Of a stretch of DNA of 64,000 nucleotides, positions 43,179 through 51,597 are shown piece by piece. Origin of the DNA: Mycolicibacterium sp. P9-22 (GTDB lineage Bacteria > Actinomycetota > Actinomycetes > Mycobacteriales > Mycobacteriaceae); the NCBI RefSeq assembly GCF_008329585.1, contig NZ_NPKP01000005.1:372001-436000 (forward strand), given 5' to 3'. Numbering within the stretch: the stretch's first letter is position 1; each line of letters starts with the position of its first letter. A program made the translations under genes and the position numbers. Under the pieces are notes generated by a model. The model saw only the letters and a list, made by a program, of their open reading frames with translations, was not told where the DNA came from and searched no databases.

Positions 43179-44120
43179 TCAGTTGACGGGATCGCGTGGT
43201 TCACGCCCGTCCAGGACGGCGATGACGTCGGTGGCGGCACTCAGTCCGGCTCGCAGGCGTGCCTCGACGGTCTGACCGGCCAGATGGGAAGTGATGATGA
43301 CATCAGGGCGACCCCGCAGGGCGCTCTCGGCCGGCAAGGGTTCGGTGTCGAGTACGTCGAGGGCTGCGCCGGCGATCTCACCCGCGTCCAGTGCGGCAGC
43401 GAGGGCCTCCTCGTCGACCAGCGATCCGCGGGCGGTGTTGACCAGTACGGCGGTGGGTTTCATCGCTTCCAACGCTGAGGTGTCGATCATCCGCCGGGTA
43501 TGGGGGTCGGCCTTGGTGTGCAGGGTCAGGTAGTCGGCGTGTCCGAGCACGGTGTCCCGGTCGACGAACTCCACCCCGGCTTCCTGGGTGTCCGGGTAGG
43601 CCGTATTGACCAGCACCGTCATCCCGAATGCGGCCGCGAGTTGGGCGACTGCGCGCCCACTGGGCCCGAAACCGATGATTCCCAACGTGTGTCCGCGCAG
43701 CTCGGTGCCGGCGTCACGCGGCCAGGTGCCCGCGCGCATCCCGTCGATCACGGTGCTCAGCCGGCGTGCCGCCATGAGCATCAAGGCGAACGTCATCTCG
43801 GCGACGGCGTGATGGTTCACCCCTGGGGTGTTGCACACCCGCACCCCACGCTCCGTGGCCGCCGTGAGATCAACCGAGTCGTACCCCACGCCGCTGCGCG
43901 CGATCACCCGCAACTCGGTCGCACCGGCGATCATGTGCGCAGTGACAGGTTCACTCGCGATGATGGCGCCGTGCACGCCATCGAAGAGGGCTATCGCTTC
44001 CTCAGGATGTCGTGGCCCGGTGGCCGGCCGGTACACGACCTCGTGGCCGTGACGGCGAAGGAGGGCGGCCACCTCATCGCCGGGAACGAGGTAGTCGGTG
44101 GTCACCAGAACGCGCGACAT
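43179..44120 (-). CDS. 2-hydroxyacid dehydrogenase (phosphoglycerate dehydrogenase-like)
   Basis: A 313-residue D-2-hydroxyacid dehydrogenase. NAD motif GIIGFGPSGRAVAQLAAAFG, catalytic Arg in VNTARGSLVDEE, Glu in ALDVLDTEPLP and His in VIITSHLAGQT. It lacks the C-terminal ACT domain of SerA. Placed between dctA and ttuC in the tartrate operon, it may reduce hydroxypyruvate, tartronate semialdehyde or a similar product (inference), rather than make serine. Confidence 0.88.
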   Translation of the reverse strand: MSRVLVTTDYLVPGDEVAALLRRHGHEVVYRPATGPRHPEEAIALFDGVHGAIIASEPVTAHMIAGATELRVIARSGVGYDSVDLTAATERGVRVCNTPGVNHHAVAEMTFALMLMAARRLSTVIDGMRAGTWPRDAGTELRGHTLGIIGFGPSGRAVAQLAAAFGMTVLVNTAYPDTQEAGVEFVDRDTVLGHADYLTLHTKADPHTRRMIDTSALEAMKPTAVLVNTARGSLVDEEALAAALDAGEIAGAALDVLDTEPLPAESALRGRPDVIITSHLAGQTVEARLRAGLSAATDVIAVLDGREPRDPVN

Positions 44121-44227
44121 GGTTTCTTCTTACTCTTCGTATCGATGGGTGGGCGACGCCGCCCGCGGGCCGCCGCCCGACTCGGAGGCGACGGCCCATC
44201 CTCACGACGAGGATCACGGTGCGTCGG

Positions 44228-45658
44228 TCAGGATGACGCCGCGGCGGCCTGGCGGCTGCCCAGCGCTGTTTTCTCCTCGGCCAGCCCTCCGTCCGCGCCG
44301 TGTCCGGTGGCACCGGTGTCCGTTCCAGGTTGGCCGTCATCGTCGGCCTCGATGGTGAACTCGCGTCGGCCGGCGAGTACCTCGCGTGCCTGCTCGTCGT
44401 CGAAGTCGTTCTCCCACTTCGCGATCACGATCGTGCCGATGGCATTGCCGAGGACGTTGATGAAGACGCGCCCCTCGTTCAACAGGCGGTCGATGCCGAC
44501 GATGAGGGCCAGAGCGGCCAGCGGTACATGACCGACTGCGGTGATCGTCGATGCCAGCACGATGAACGCACCACCGGCGATTCCCGCGGTGCCCTTGCTG
44601 GTCAGCATCATCACGCCGACCATGATGAGCTGTTCCTGCCAGGACAGATCGATGCCGACGGCCTGGGCCAGGAACAACGACGCCATGGTGAGGTAGACCG
44701 CCGAACCGTCGAGGTTGAACGAGAACCCTGCCGGGATGACCAGGCCGACAACAGGTTTACCGCAACCCAGGTGTTCGAGCTTGCGCACCAGCTGCGGGAG
44801 GATCGCCTCGCTGGAGCAGGTGCTCAAGGCGATCAGCAGCTCGGTTTTCAGGTAGCGCATCAGGGTGAAGACATTCATCCCACAGGCTTTGGAGATCAGT
44901 CCCAGCAGCACCACGACATACACGACACAGGTCGCGGTGAACAGCAGGATGAGGAATCCGAGTTGCTGCAGACTGGAGGCACCGTATTTGGCGACGACGG
45001 AGGCCAGGGCTCCGAAAGTGCCGATGGGGGCCAGTCGCATCACCCAGCCGACGATCTTGAACACCACATGCGACAACGACTCGATCATCGTGGTGATCGG
45101 CGCGCTGTGCGCCTTGGTGACATTGAGCGCGCAGCCGATCAGCAACGACACCAGCAGGGCCGAGAGGATCGCGTGGCCGGTGATCGCGCCGAACAGTGAT
45201 TCCGGGATGACGTTGGTGACGAACTGTACGAAACCGACCTTCTCCCCGGAGTCCACCCCGGGAATGGTGCTGGCATCAAGGCTTGAGACGTCGATGTTCA
45301 TGCCGGCGCCGGGTTTGAAGATGTTGGCGACCACCAGACCGATCAACATCGAGACCAGCGAGAGGACGAAGAAGTAGCCGAGCGCTTTGACGCCGATGCG
45401 TCCCGCGCGGCGCAGGCTGTCCATGGTGGCGATGCCGAGGGTGACGACGCAGAAGACCACCGGGACCACGATCATCTTGACCAGCCCGATGAACCAGTCG
45501 TTGAGCGGTGTCACGGCCGCGCCGATGTTCGGCGCCAGGACGCCGACGGCGATGCCGAGGACGGCGCCGATGATGACCTGGAACCAGAGTTGGCGTATCA
45601 GGTTGCCGAATCTGGATCGGCGGGGTGGGGACGTTGCGTTGGTGGTCGTGGTGGACAC
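44228..45658 (-). CDS. dctA: Dicarboxylate:cation symporter (DctA/GltP family)
   Basis: A 476-residue SLC1-type symporter. Blocks: LNDWFIGLVKMIVVPVVFCV, the substrate/cation region FSTCSSEAILPQ-like (here LSTCSSEAILPQLV), GFSFNLDGSAVYLTMASLFL and GTAGIAGGAFIVLASTITAV. It has the usual two re-entrant loops. GTG 45658 has AAGGAG 7 nt upstream. The acidic C-terminal tail (EADDDGQPGTDTG) is species-specific. In this operon it would import tartrate or another C4-dicarboxylate. Confidence 0.92.
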   Translation of the reverse strand: MSTTTTNATSPPRRSRFGNLIRQLWFQVIIGAVLGIAVGVLAPNIGAAVTPLNDWFIGLVKMIVVPVVFCVVTLGIATMDSLRRAGRIGVKALGYFFVLSLVSMLIGLVVANIFKPGAGMNIDVSSLDASTIPGVDSGEKVGFVQFVTNVIPESLFGAITGHAILSALLVSLLIGCALNVTKAHSAPITTMIESLSHVVFKIVGWVMRLAPIGTFGALASVVAKYGASSLQQLGFLILLFTATCVVYVVVLLGLISKACGMNVFTLMRYLKTELLIALSTCSSEAILPQLVRKLEHLGCGKPVVGLVIPAGFSFNLDGSAVYLTMASLFLAQAVGIDLSWQEQLIMVGVMMLTSKGTAGIAGGAFIVLASTITAVGHVPLAALALIVGIDRLLNEGRVFINVLGNAIGTIVIAKWENDFDDEQAREVLAGRREFTIEADDDGQPGTDTGATGHGADGGLAEEKTALGSRQAAAASS

Positions 45659-45775
45659 GAGGAACTCCTTTGATCCGGTGCAGGATTGGGTGTTGCCGGC
45701 CGAGACGGGTCGCGCCGAGCAGCGGTGTGGTGCGCGCCGCCCGGCCTCGAACACCGGGTGGCACCGGTACTGCGG

Positions 45776-46942
45776 TCAGCGGTGCAGCTCGCGCAGAACC
45801 TTGTAGAAGGCGCTCTTGGCCTCGAAGCCGATGCCGGGGATCTCCGTGAGCCCGACCTGGCTGTCGGACACGACGGCGTCATCGGCGAAACCGCCGGTGG
45901 GCTGGAACTCGCCCGGGTAGGACTCGTTGCCACCGAGCTTGAGTGCTGCGGCGATGTGCAGGGAGAACTGGTGTCCACCGTGCGGGATGCAGCGACGCGA
46001 GGACCAGCCGTGCTCTTTCAGCATGTCCTGCACGCGAAGGTATTCGGTGAGGCCGTAGCTCAGCGCCGGGTCGACCTGGATGTAGTCGCGGTCCGGGCGC
46101 ATGCCGCCGTAGCGGATCAGGTTGCGGGCATCCTGAACGGAGAACAGGTTCTCACCGGTGGCGATCGGGCCGCGGTAGTTCTCCGAGAGGATGGCGTTGA
46201 GCCGGTAGTCCAGCGGGTCGCCGACCTCCTCGTACCAGAACAGGCCGTAGGGCTCGATGGCCCGTCCGTAGTCCAGCGCGGTCTGCAGATCGAAGCGGCC
46301 GTTGACGTCGACCGCCAGGCGGGAGCCCTCACCGTCGAGGACCTCCAGAACCGCCTCGATGCGCTTGAGGTCGTCGGCCAGATCGGTGCCACCGATCTTC
46401 ATCTTGACCACGGAGTAGCCCATGTCGAGAAAACGACGCATCTCATCCTGCAGGTCGGACAGGGTCTTGCCGGGGGCGTAGTAACCACCGGCGGCGTAGA
46501 CGAACACCGAGTCGTCGGGCTGACCATCGCCGTAGCGGTCGGACAGGTAGCGGTACAGCGGCTGACCGGCGATCTTGGCAGCGAGGTCGAACAGCGCCAT
46601 GTCCAGGACACCGATCGCGACGGAGCGTTCGCCGTGGCCACCGGGCTTCTCGTTGTTCATCATGATCGGCCACGCCAGCGTCGGGTCCAGGTTGCCGGAT
46701 TGGTCGAGCAGGCTCTCTGGATCGGCGTCCAGCAGGCGTGGGATGGCTCGCCGCCGCAGGATCTCCCCCGCGCTGTAACGGCCGTTGGAGTTGAACCCGT
46801 ATCCGATCACCGGCTCCCCGTCGCGCATCACGTCGCTGACGACGGCCACGATCGAGCAGTCCATCGAACTGAAGTCGATCCAGGCGTTGCGGATCGACGA
46901 ACTGATCGGGACGACGCCCTCGTGCACGGACAAAATCTTCAT
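45776..46942 (-). CDS. tarD: D-tartrate dehydratase-like enolase superfamily enzyme
   Basis: A 388-residue enolase-superfamily enzyme closely resembling, from memory, the D-tartrate dehydratase of Bradyrhizobium: PISSSIRNAWIDFSSM, GYGFNSNGRYSAGE, NNEKPGGHGERSVAIG, FVYAAGGYYAPGK. Catalytic KxK is Lys180/Lys182 (VVKMKIGG); metal ligands are Asp212, Glu238 and Glu264; the His is in CIPHGGHQ (321-324). The product would be oxaloacetate. It is first in the minus-strand tartrate operon, divergent from a GntR gene, with an operator-like palindrome 17 nt upstream of its start. Confidence 0.9.
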   Translation of the reverse strand: MKILSVHEGVVPISSSIRNAWIDFSSMDCSIVAVVSDVMRDGEPVIGYGFNSNGRYSAGEILRRRAIPRLLDADPESLLDQSGNLDPTLAWPIMMNNEKPGGHGERSVAIGVLDMALFDLAAKIAGQPLYRYLSDRYGDGQPDDSVFVYAAGGYYAPGKTLSDLQDEMRRFLDMGYSVVKMKIGGTDLADDLKRIEAVLEVLDGEGSRLAVDVNGRFDLQTALDYGRAIEPYGLFWYEEVGDPLDYRLNAILSENYRGPIATGENLFSVQDARNLIRYGGMRPDRDYIQVDPALSYGLTEYLRVQDMLKEHGWSSRRCIPHGGHQFSLHIAAALKLGGNESYPGEFQPTGGFADDAVVSDSQVGLTEIPGIGFEAKSAFYKVLRELHR

Positions 46943-46958
46943 GATCGACCTTTCTTGT

Positions 46959-46970
46959 ATCTTATAAGAT
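46959..46970. promoter_or_regulatory. Palindrome in the tarD-gntR divergent region
   Basis: The perfect 12-bp palindrome ATCTTATAAGAT, set in TTGT...GATGTGA, is A+T-rich and lies 17 nt upstream of tarD and 106 nt upstream of gntR. FadR-type GntR proteins commonly bind short palindromes of this kind. On the minus strand it overlaps the likely tarD -10 region. Confidence 0.6.
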
Positions 46971-47075
46971 GTGAGATGTAACTGATGAGTGGCGATGTTA
47001 AACTCACTGTGACCGTCAGCACAAGGGGCAATATGGGCCCGGTCGCAGCACAGGGATCGATGAGAAGGGGCGCAC

Positions 47076-47771
47076 ATGACATCACCGCAGGTCACCAACG
47101 TCTTCTCCAGCAAGAGCGACGTTGCGTACGCCGAGCTGCGCCGACTGATACTCAGTGGCGGCCTACCTGCGGGCTCGCGACTCTCCCAATACGAACTCGC
47201 CGAGCAGATGCGGATGAGCATCACCCCGCTGCGCGAGGCGATCCGCCGACTCAGCGGTGAAGGCCTCATCGAGCTCGACAATCACCGAGACGCCCGCGTG
47301 TCATCCATCGGCGCCGACGAAGCCCGCCAGTTGTTCGAAGTGCGGCTGGCCCTGGAACCGGCCGCCGTCGCGCTGGCCGCCGAGCGCCGCACCGATGACG
47401 ACATCGCCGTCATGCGCAGGACACTGGCCGATCTGGTCCCGGTGACACGCGAATGGGGCGAGGACGGGTTGTGCGCCCACAGTGCATTTCACCGCGCCCT
47501 GTATGTCGCCGCACACAACGACGTGATGATCAAGACCCTTGATGACCTGTGGGCCAAGTCCGACCGCTACCGCCGCCTCGGACTGATGCTGCCTGCCGGA
47601 GACGAGCCCCGCATGATCGACTTCAATCAGCACCACCAGATGCTCGAGCTCGTCGTCGACCGCGATGCGGCCGGCGCCCAGGCACTGGCGCGGCTGCACA
47701 TCGAGAACAGCTTGACCGCCTCCGCGATCGAGGCCCTGGAGGGACAGTTCCCCGCCCCCGAAATCGCCTGA
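47076..47771 (+). CDS. GntR/FadR-type regulator of the tartrate operon
   Basis: A 231-residue GntR protein with winged HTH (AYAELRRLILSGGLPAGSRL; LAEQMRMSITPLREAIRRLS; GEGLIELDNHRDARV) and a C-terminal FCD domain (VRLALEPAAVALAAERR; HSAFHRALYVAAHND, with His metal ligands; FNQHHQMLELVVDRDAAGA). FCD proteins sense small carboxylates through a bound metal. Divergent from tarD, so it likely represses the tartrate operon in the absence of tartrate. AGAAGGGG precedes the ATG. Confidence 0.92.
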   Translation: MTSPQVTNVFSSKSDVAYAELRRLILSGGLPAGSRLSQYELAEQMRMSITPLREAIRRLSGEGLIELDNHRDARVSSIGADEARQLFEVRLALEPAAVALAAERRTDDDIAVMRRTLADLVPVTREWGEDGLCAHSAFHRALYVAAHNDVMIKTLDDLWAKSDRYRRLGLMLPAGDEPRMIDFNQHHQMLELVVDRDAAGAQALARLHIENSLTASAIEALEGQFPAPEIA

Positions 47772-47802
47772 ACAGCAACATCTTCGGCGCCCTGCACTGC
47801 GC

Positions 47803-48375
47803 CTAGGCCGGCAGTAGGCCCGCCTCGCGGTAGCCGGCGATCAACGAGTCGTAGACCGCGACGTCAGAATGACTTCGGGCGACGAGTTGTGCGCCGGCGA
47901 CCGCTGCATAGATTGCGCGGGCACGCATTTCACTCGTACTGGAGTCGACGACTCCCGCGCTCTGCAGAGTGGTTGCCAGCCAGGCGACGTTCACTTCGGC
48001 GAATGTACGCACCTCGGTGCGCACCACTTCCGGTAGCTCGTCGTACTCCGCGGCCATGAAGCTACACATGCACATCCGGTTGTCGGCGACCAATGCCGCG
48101 CGGAACACCTCGGGATAGCGTGACAGCGCTTCCATCGGATCCGAGGCCTGCGACGCGAGCGCGTCAAGACCGGCCTCGGCGTCCTCCCAGTACCTGCGTG
48201 CCAGCGCCGCGCCGAGTTCAGCCTTGCTGGGAAAGTAGTGGTAGACACTCGCCGCCTTGATGCCCACGTCTGCCGCCAGATCCCGAAAACTCAGGCCGCC
48301 ATAGCCTCGCGCCTGAGCGGCACTGCGGCCCGCTGCCAGGATCCTGTCCCGCGTGGTGAGCTCGACCGTAGTCAA
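47803..48375 (-). CDS. TetR family regulator
   Basis: A 190-residue TetR protein: TRDRILAAGRSAAQARGYGG, LSFRDLAADVGIKAASVYHY, then a C-terminal domain with CMCSFMAAEYDELP. The Cys-rich CMCSFMA segment is a feature of TetR members related to AcuR-type or thiol-responsive regulators. Divergent from the amidase; two copies of the same operator lie between them. Confidence 0.9.
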   Translation of the reverse strand: MTTVELTTRDRILAAGRSAAQARGYGGLSFRDLAADVGIKAASVYHYFPSKAELGAALARRYWEDAEAGLDALASQASDPMEALSRYPEVFRAALVADNRMCMCSFMAAEYDELPEVVRTEVRTFAEVNVAWLATTLQSAGVVDSSTSEMRARAIYAAVAGAQLVARSHSDVAVYDSLIAGYREAGLLPA

Positions 48376-48408
48376 CGCGCCGCCCTTTCCTTTCGCACGT
48401 CAGACAGC

Positions 48409-48426
48409 CTACCAATCGGCAGGTAG
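48409..48426. promoter_or_regulatory. TetR operator copy 1 (CTACC-N8-GGTAG)
   Basis: CTACCAATCGGCAGGTAG, with perfect 5-bp arms, 33 nt upstream of the TetR start. The second copy at 48455 shares the arms and the GGCA before the right arm. Confidence 0.7.
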
Positions 48427-48454
48427 ACAGGCATCGTCCCGAACGCTAATCTCC

Positions 48455-48472
48455 CTACCATGTGGCAGGTAG
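48455..48472. promoter_or_regulatory. TetR operator copy 2 (CTACC-N8-GGTAG)
   Basis: CTACCATGTGGCAGGTAG, with arms extended to 6 bp by a flanking C and G. It lies 42 nt upstream of the amidase ATG and 46 bp centre to centre from copy 1. Confidence 0.7.
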
Positions 48473-48514
48473 GTAACCTTCCACGGCTCGCAGACTGACT
48501 ACGAAGGACGCGCC

Positions 48515-49987
48515 ATGCCCACTACTCCCGCAGCTCGCGCCAGTGCCCAGGGGCCTTTGCACTACGCGGACGCGACCACGATGGCCGCACTGATAGCGAG
48601 CCGGCAGACGTCGTCCCGCGAGGTCGTGCAGGCTCACCTCGACCGCATCTCCGAGGTCAATCCACAGATCAACGCCATCGTGACGCTGCTGGCCGATGAC
48701 GCCCTGCGCGCCGCCGACGCCGCGGACGCTGCCGTACGTGCCGATGCGCAGCTCGGGCCGTTGCACGGAGTTCCGTTCACCGTGAAGGACTGCCTGGACA
48801 CCGCCGGCGTACTCACCCAACACGGCTCCAAGATCTTCGCCGGCAACATTCCGGCCCGGGACGCGACAGCCGTGGCACGAATGAAAGCTGCCGGCGGCAT
48901 TCTGCTCGCCAAAACCAATCTCCCCGAATTCTCGTCAGCGACCGAAACCGACAATCTGGTGACCGGCCGCACCAACAATCCCTGGAACGTGGATCGCACC
49001 CCCGGTGGATCGTCCGGCGGAGACTCCGCGGCCATCGCGGCCGGTATGTCACCGCTGGGTATCGGCAGCGATGTCGCAATCTCGGTCAGGGGGCCGGCTG
49101 CGTTCACCGGGATCGCGGGACTTAAGGCCACCCACGGTCGCATCCCGTTCACGGGCCACTTCGCACCGATGACGTCGGCCTGGTGGCACGTCGGCCCGAT
49201 GGCGCGCACCGTGGGCGACGTAGCGCTGACCTTCTCAATACTCAGCGGGCCCGACGGTCTTGATGGATACGCGGTGCACCCCAGCCACTTTGACTCAGGT
49301 GCCACGCGACTCCCGGGGCGGGCCCTGCGCGTGGGCTGGGTCTCCGACGAGGCTTTCGGACCCGTCGATCCGGAGATCACGGCGGTAGTTGCGGACGCGG
49401 CCGCGCGGCTCGCTGAGCTCGGGTGCCTCGTCGAGCGGCTCGGCGTGCCCTTCCTCAAGGAGGCGAACGCGCCAACCGCTCTGACGACTTTCGTCTACGG
49501 CGAATTGGTCTCGTATATCAAGTCTTTGACCGCCGACCGAGAGGGCGATCTCTCTGCGCCGGGCTCCGCGATCATGGCGGTACCAAACCCGACACTGGAC
49601 CAACTCCGTGACGCCAGGAGGGCCACGGACACGCTGCGATCAGCGTTCAGCGGTTACTTCAGCGACTATGACGTTCTCCTGTGCCCGGTCAACCCCGTGA
49701 CAGCGCTGCCGCACGGGGCCGACGAGTTCGTCGTCGACGGCGTCACCGTCCCGTGGACTCATGTCATGGCCGCGACATCGCCTTTCAACCTCACCGGGCT
49801 TCCCGCACTCTCCGTCCCTTACGGCATGAGCTCAGAGAACCTGCCGATCAACATCCAACTCGTGGCGTCATGGTTCGACGAGTCCACCATTTTGCGGGTC
49901 GGAGCAGCGCTCGAACGCAGGGGTGGCCTGGGCTCGCGCCGTCCGCCGATCACGGCCTCGCCCATGTCCATGTCCACAGCGGACTAG
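48515..49987 (+). CDS. Amidase signature family amidohydrolase
   Basis: A 490-residue amidase. The Ser-cisSer-Lys triad regions are visible: FTVKDCLDTAG (Lys), DRTPGGSSGGDSAAIAAG (cis-Ser) and GSDVAISVRGPAAFTGIAGL (nucleophilic Ser; in the family usually DIGGSIR). The change of GG to AI before the nucleophile is unusual. Amidases hydrolyse a range of amides. AAGGA precedes the ATG. It is followed by an SDR and faces a TetR gene across paired operators. Confidence 0.9.
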   Translation: MPTTPAARASAQGPLHYADATTMAALIASRQTSSREVVQAHLDRISEVNPQINAIVTLLADDALRAADAADAAVRADAQLGPLHGVPFTVKDCLDTAGVLTQHGSKIFAGNIPARDATAVARMKAAGGILLAKTNLPEFSSATETDNLVTGRTNNPWNVDRTPGGSSGGDSAAIAAGMSPLGIGSDVAISVRGPAAFTGIAGLKATHGRIPFTGHFAPMTSAWWHVGPMARTVGDVALTFSILSGPDGLDGYAVHPSHFDSGATRLPGRALRVGWVSDEAFGPVDPEITAVVADAAARLAELGCLVERLGVPFLKEANAPTALTTFVYGELVSYIKSLTADREGDLSAPGSAIMAVPNPTLDQLRDARRATDTLRSAFSGYFSDYDVLLCPVNPVTALPHGADEFVVDGVTVPWTHVMAATSPFNLTGLPALSVPYGMSSENLPINIQLVASWFDESTILRVGAALERRGGLGSRRPPITASPMSMSTAD

Positions 49988-50073
49988 CCGCATGAAACCC
50001 GACCTGGGTCGCCGTCCACCACCTTGGCGCTGAGGAGCCTACCCAGCCCCGAACACTCAGAGAGCGCGAACGA

Positions 50074-50817
50074 ATGAAGAGCACCGGCAATACGATTCTG
50101 ATCACGGGCGGCACCTCGGGCATCGGGCTGGGCCTCGCCCTGCGCCTGCGCGACGCCGGCAACTCGGTGATCGTCGCCGGCCGCCGCAAGAACCTCCTCG
50201 ACGAGATCACCGCCGCGCACCCCGGAATCGACGCGCTCGTCCTCGACGTCGCGGACCCTGACTCGATCGCCCGAGTCAGTGAAACCCTGGCGGTCAGCCA
50301 CCCCGATCTCAACGTCCTGATCAACAACGCCGGAATCATGCTGCAGGAAAGCCTTCTGGACCCAGCTGGACTGGAGATCGCCGAGAAACACGTGATGATC
50401 AACCTGCTCGGCACAATCCGGATGACGTACGCCTTCCTCCCCCAACTCGTCGACACACCCGACGCCGTGGTGATGAACGTGACGTCCTCGCTTGCCTTCG
50501 TACCCTTTCCCATCACGCCCACCTACAGTGCGACCAAGGCCGCTCTGCACTCCTTCACCCAGAGCCTGCGGATCCAACTCGCGCACAACGGCGTTCAGGT
50601 CATCGAAATCATCCCCCCGAACGTACGCACCACGCTGCTGGGTCAGCAGGACGACGATCAAGCCATGCCGCTGGACGAATTCCTCAACGAGACCCTCGCA
50701 TTGCTGGCCGCCCAGCCCGACGCCACGGAACTGGTCGTCGAAAGAGCCCGATTCCTGCGCAACGCCGAAGCCAACGGGTCCTACGAAGAGGTCCTCGCCA
50801 TGCTGAGCAACTACTGA
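50074..50817 (+). CDS. Short-chain dehydrogenase (DltE-like)
   Basis: A 247-residue SDR. Cofactor motif TGGTSGIGLGLALRL with AGRR; INNAG; catalytic Ser in NVTSSLAFVP and YSATK. The sequence resembles the DltE/YdfG-like group. It lies 86 nt after the amidase on the same strand, probably in the same TetR-controlled unit. Substrate unknown. Confidence 0.9.
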   Translation: MKSTGNTILITGGTSGIGLGLALRLRDAGNSVIVAGRRKNLLDEITAAHPGIDALVLDVADPDSIARVSETLAVSHPDLNVLINNAGIMLQESLLDPAGLEIAEKHVMINLLGTIRMTYAFLPQLVDTPDAVVMNVTSSLAFVPFPITPTYSATKAALHSFTQSLRIQLAHNGVQVIEIIPPNVRTTLLGQQDDDQAMPLDEFLNETLALLAAQPDATELVVERARFLRNAEANGSYEEVLAMLSNY

Positions 50818-50868
50818 CGGCCATTCGCGCTCGGTGGGGCGACCACGAGTGCCGTCGCCGGTGCGTGG

Positions 50869-51468
50869 CTAGCTTCGCCCTCGAAGACCCGCACACAGAA
50901 CTTCGACCAGACCGTCAAAACGCGCGATCGTTTTGTTCACGCCGAGGGACTCACTGAGCATCCGGTACAGCGTGGATCCGATGAGCGCATCAGCCGTCGC
51001 CGTCAAGTCCGCATCGGACCGGATCTCACCGATCGCAGCGGCAGCTTCGAGCCGGGAAACGACTCCGCGGTGCAGCAATTCGGTGATCTGCCAGTATAAT
51101 TCGTCGCTTTGATTCGGGTTGGCAGCCGCCGCCGCAATGAGCGCCCGCAGCAGCGCGGCATTTTCCCGCTTGGAGATGAACCGAGCGACACCACGCAGCC
51201 ACGCGCGGAGGTCGGCGATGAGGTCTCCGGTGTCAGTGAGCTCCAGGTAACCGGCGTGGGCGTAAACATCTTGGACCGCAGCCGCCACCATCGGTGCTTT
51301 CGACGGAAAGCGTCGATACACGGTCTGTTTGCCGACACCGGCGTGCGCGGCGACGCGATCGATCGAGATCTCCGCGTAGCCGCCGTCGACCAGCAGCGAC
51401 CGCGTCGCTTGCAGGATCGCGTCATCGACGGCGGCGCTGCGTGGCCGGCCCGTCTGCTTGTGCTCCAC
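50869..51468 (-). CDS. TetR family regulator
   Basis: A 199-residue TetR/AcrR protein. N-terminal arm GRPRSAAVDDAILQATRSLL, HTH ISIDRVAAHAGVGKQTVYRR, then a C-terminal domain of the TetR_C type common in actinobacteria. Divergent from an SDR gene; two perfect palindromes of one sequence sit between them. It is probably the repressor of the SDR and of itself. Confidence 0.92.
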   Translation of the reverse strand: MEHKQTGRPRSAAVDDAILQATRSLLVDGGYAEISIDRVAAHAGVGKQTVYRRFPSKAPMVAAAVQDVYAHAGYLELTDTGDLIADLRAWLRGVARFISKRENAALLRALIAAAAANPNQSDELYWQITELLHRGVVSRLEAAAAIGEIRSDADLTATADALIGSTLYRMLSESLGVNKTIARFDGLVEVLCAGLRGRS

Positions 51469-51525
51469 AGCGGCAGTTTAGTGGCACATCGAACAAATCC
51501 GAGCCAACATCTCACGTGGGCCTTG

Positions 51526-51542
51526 CGAGACATCATGTCTCG
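51526..51542. promoter_or_regulatory. TetR operator copy 1 (CGAGACA palindrome)
   Basis: CGAGACATCATGTCTCG has perfect 8-bp arms around one central base. It is 57 nt upstream of the TetR ATG. Confidence 0.75.
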
Positions 51543-51556
51543 ATAGTACGGTGAGT

Positions 51557-51577
51557 AACGAGACACATTGTCTCGTT
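51557..51577. promoter_or_regulatory. TetR operator copy 2 (CGAGACA palindrome)
   Basis: Perfect 9-bp arms AACGAGACA and TGTCTCGTT around a 3-base centre. It lies 20 nt upstream of the SDR ATG and 33 bp centre to centre from copy 1, about three helical turns, allowing two dimers to bind on the same face. Confidence 0.75.
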
Positions 51578-51597
51578 AGTGCGGATGGAGTCAGCTC

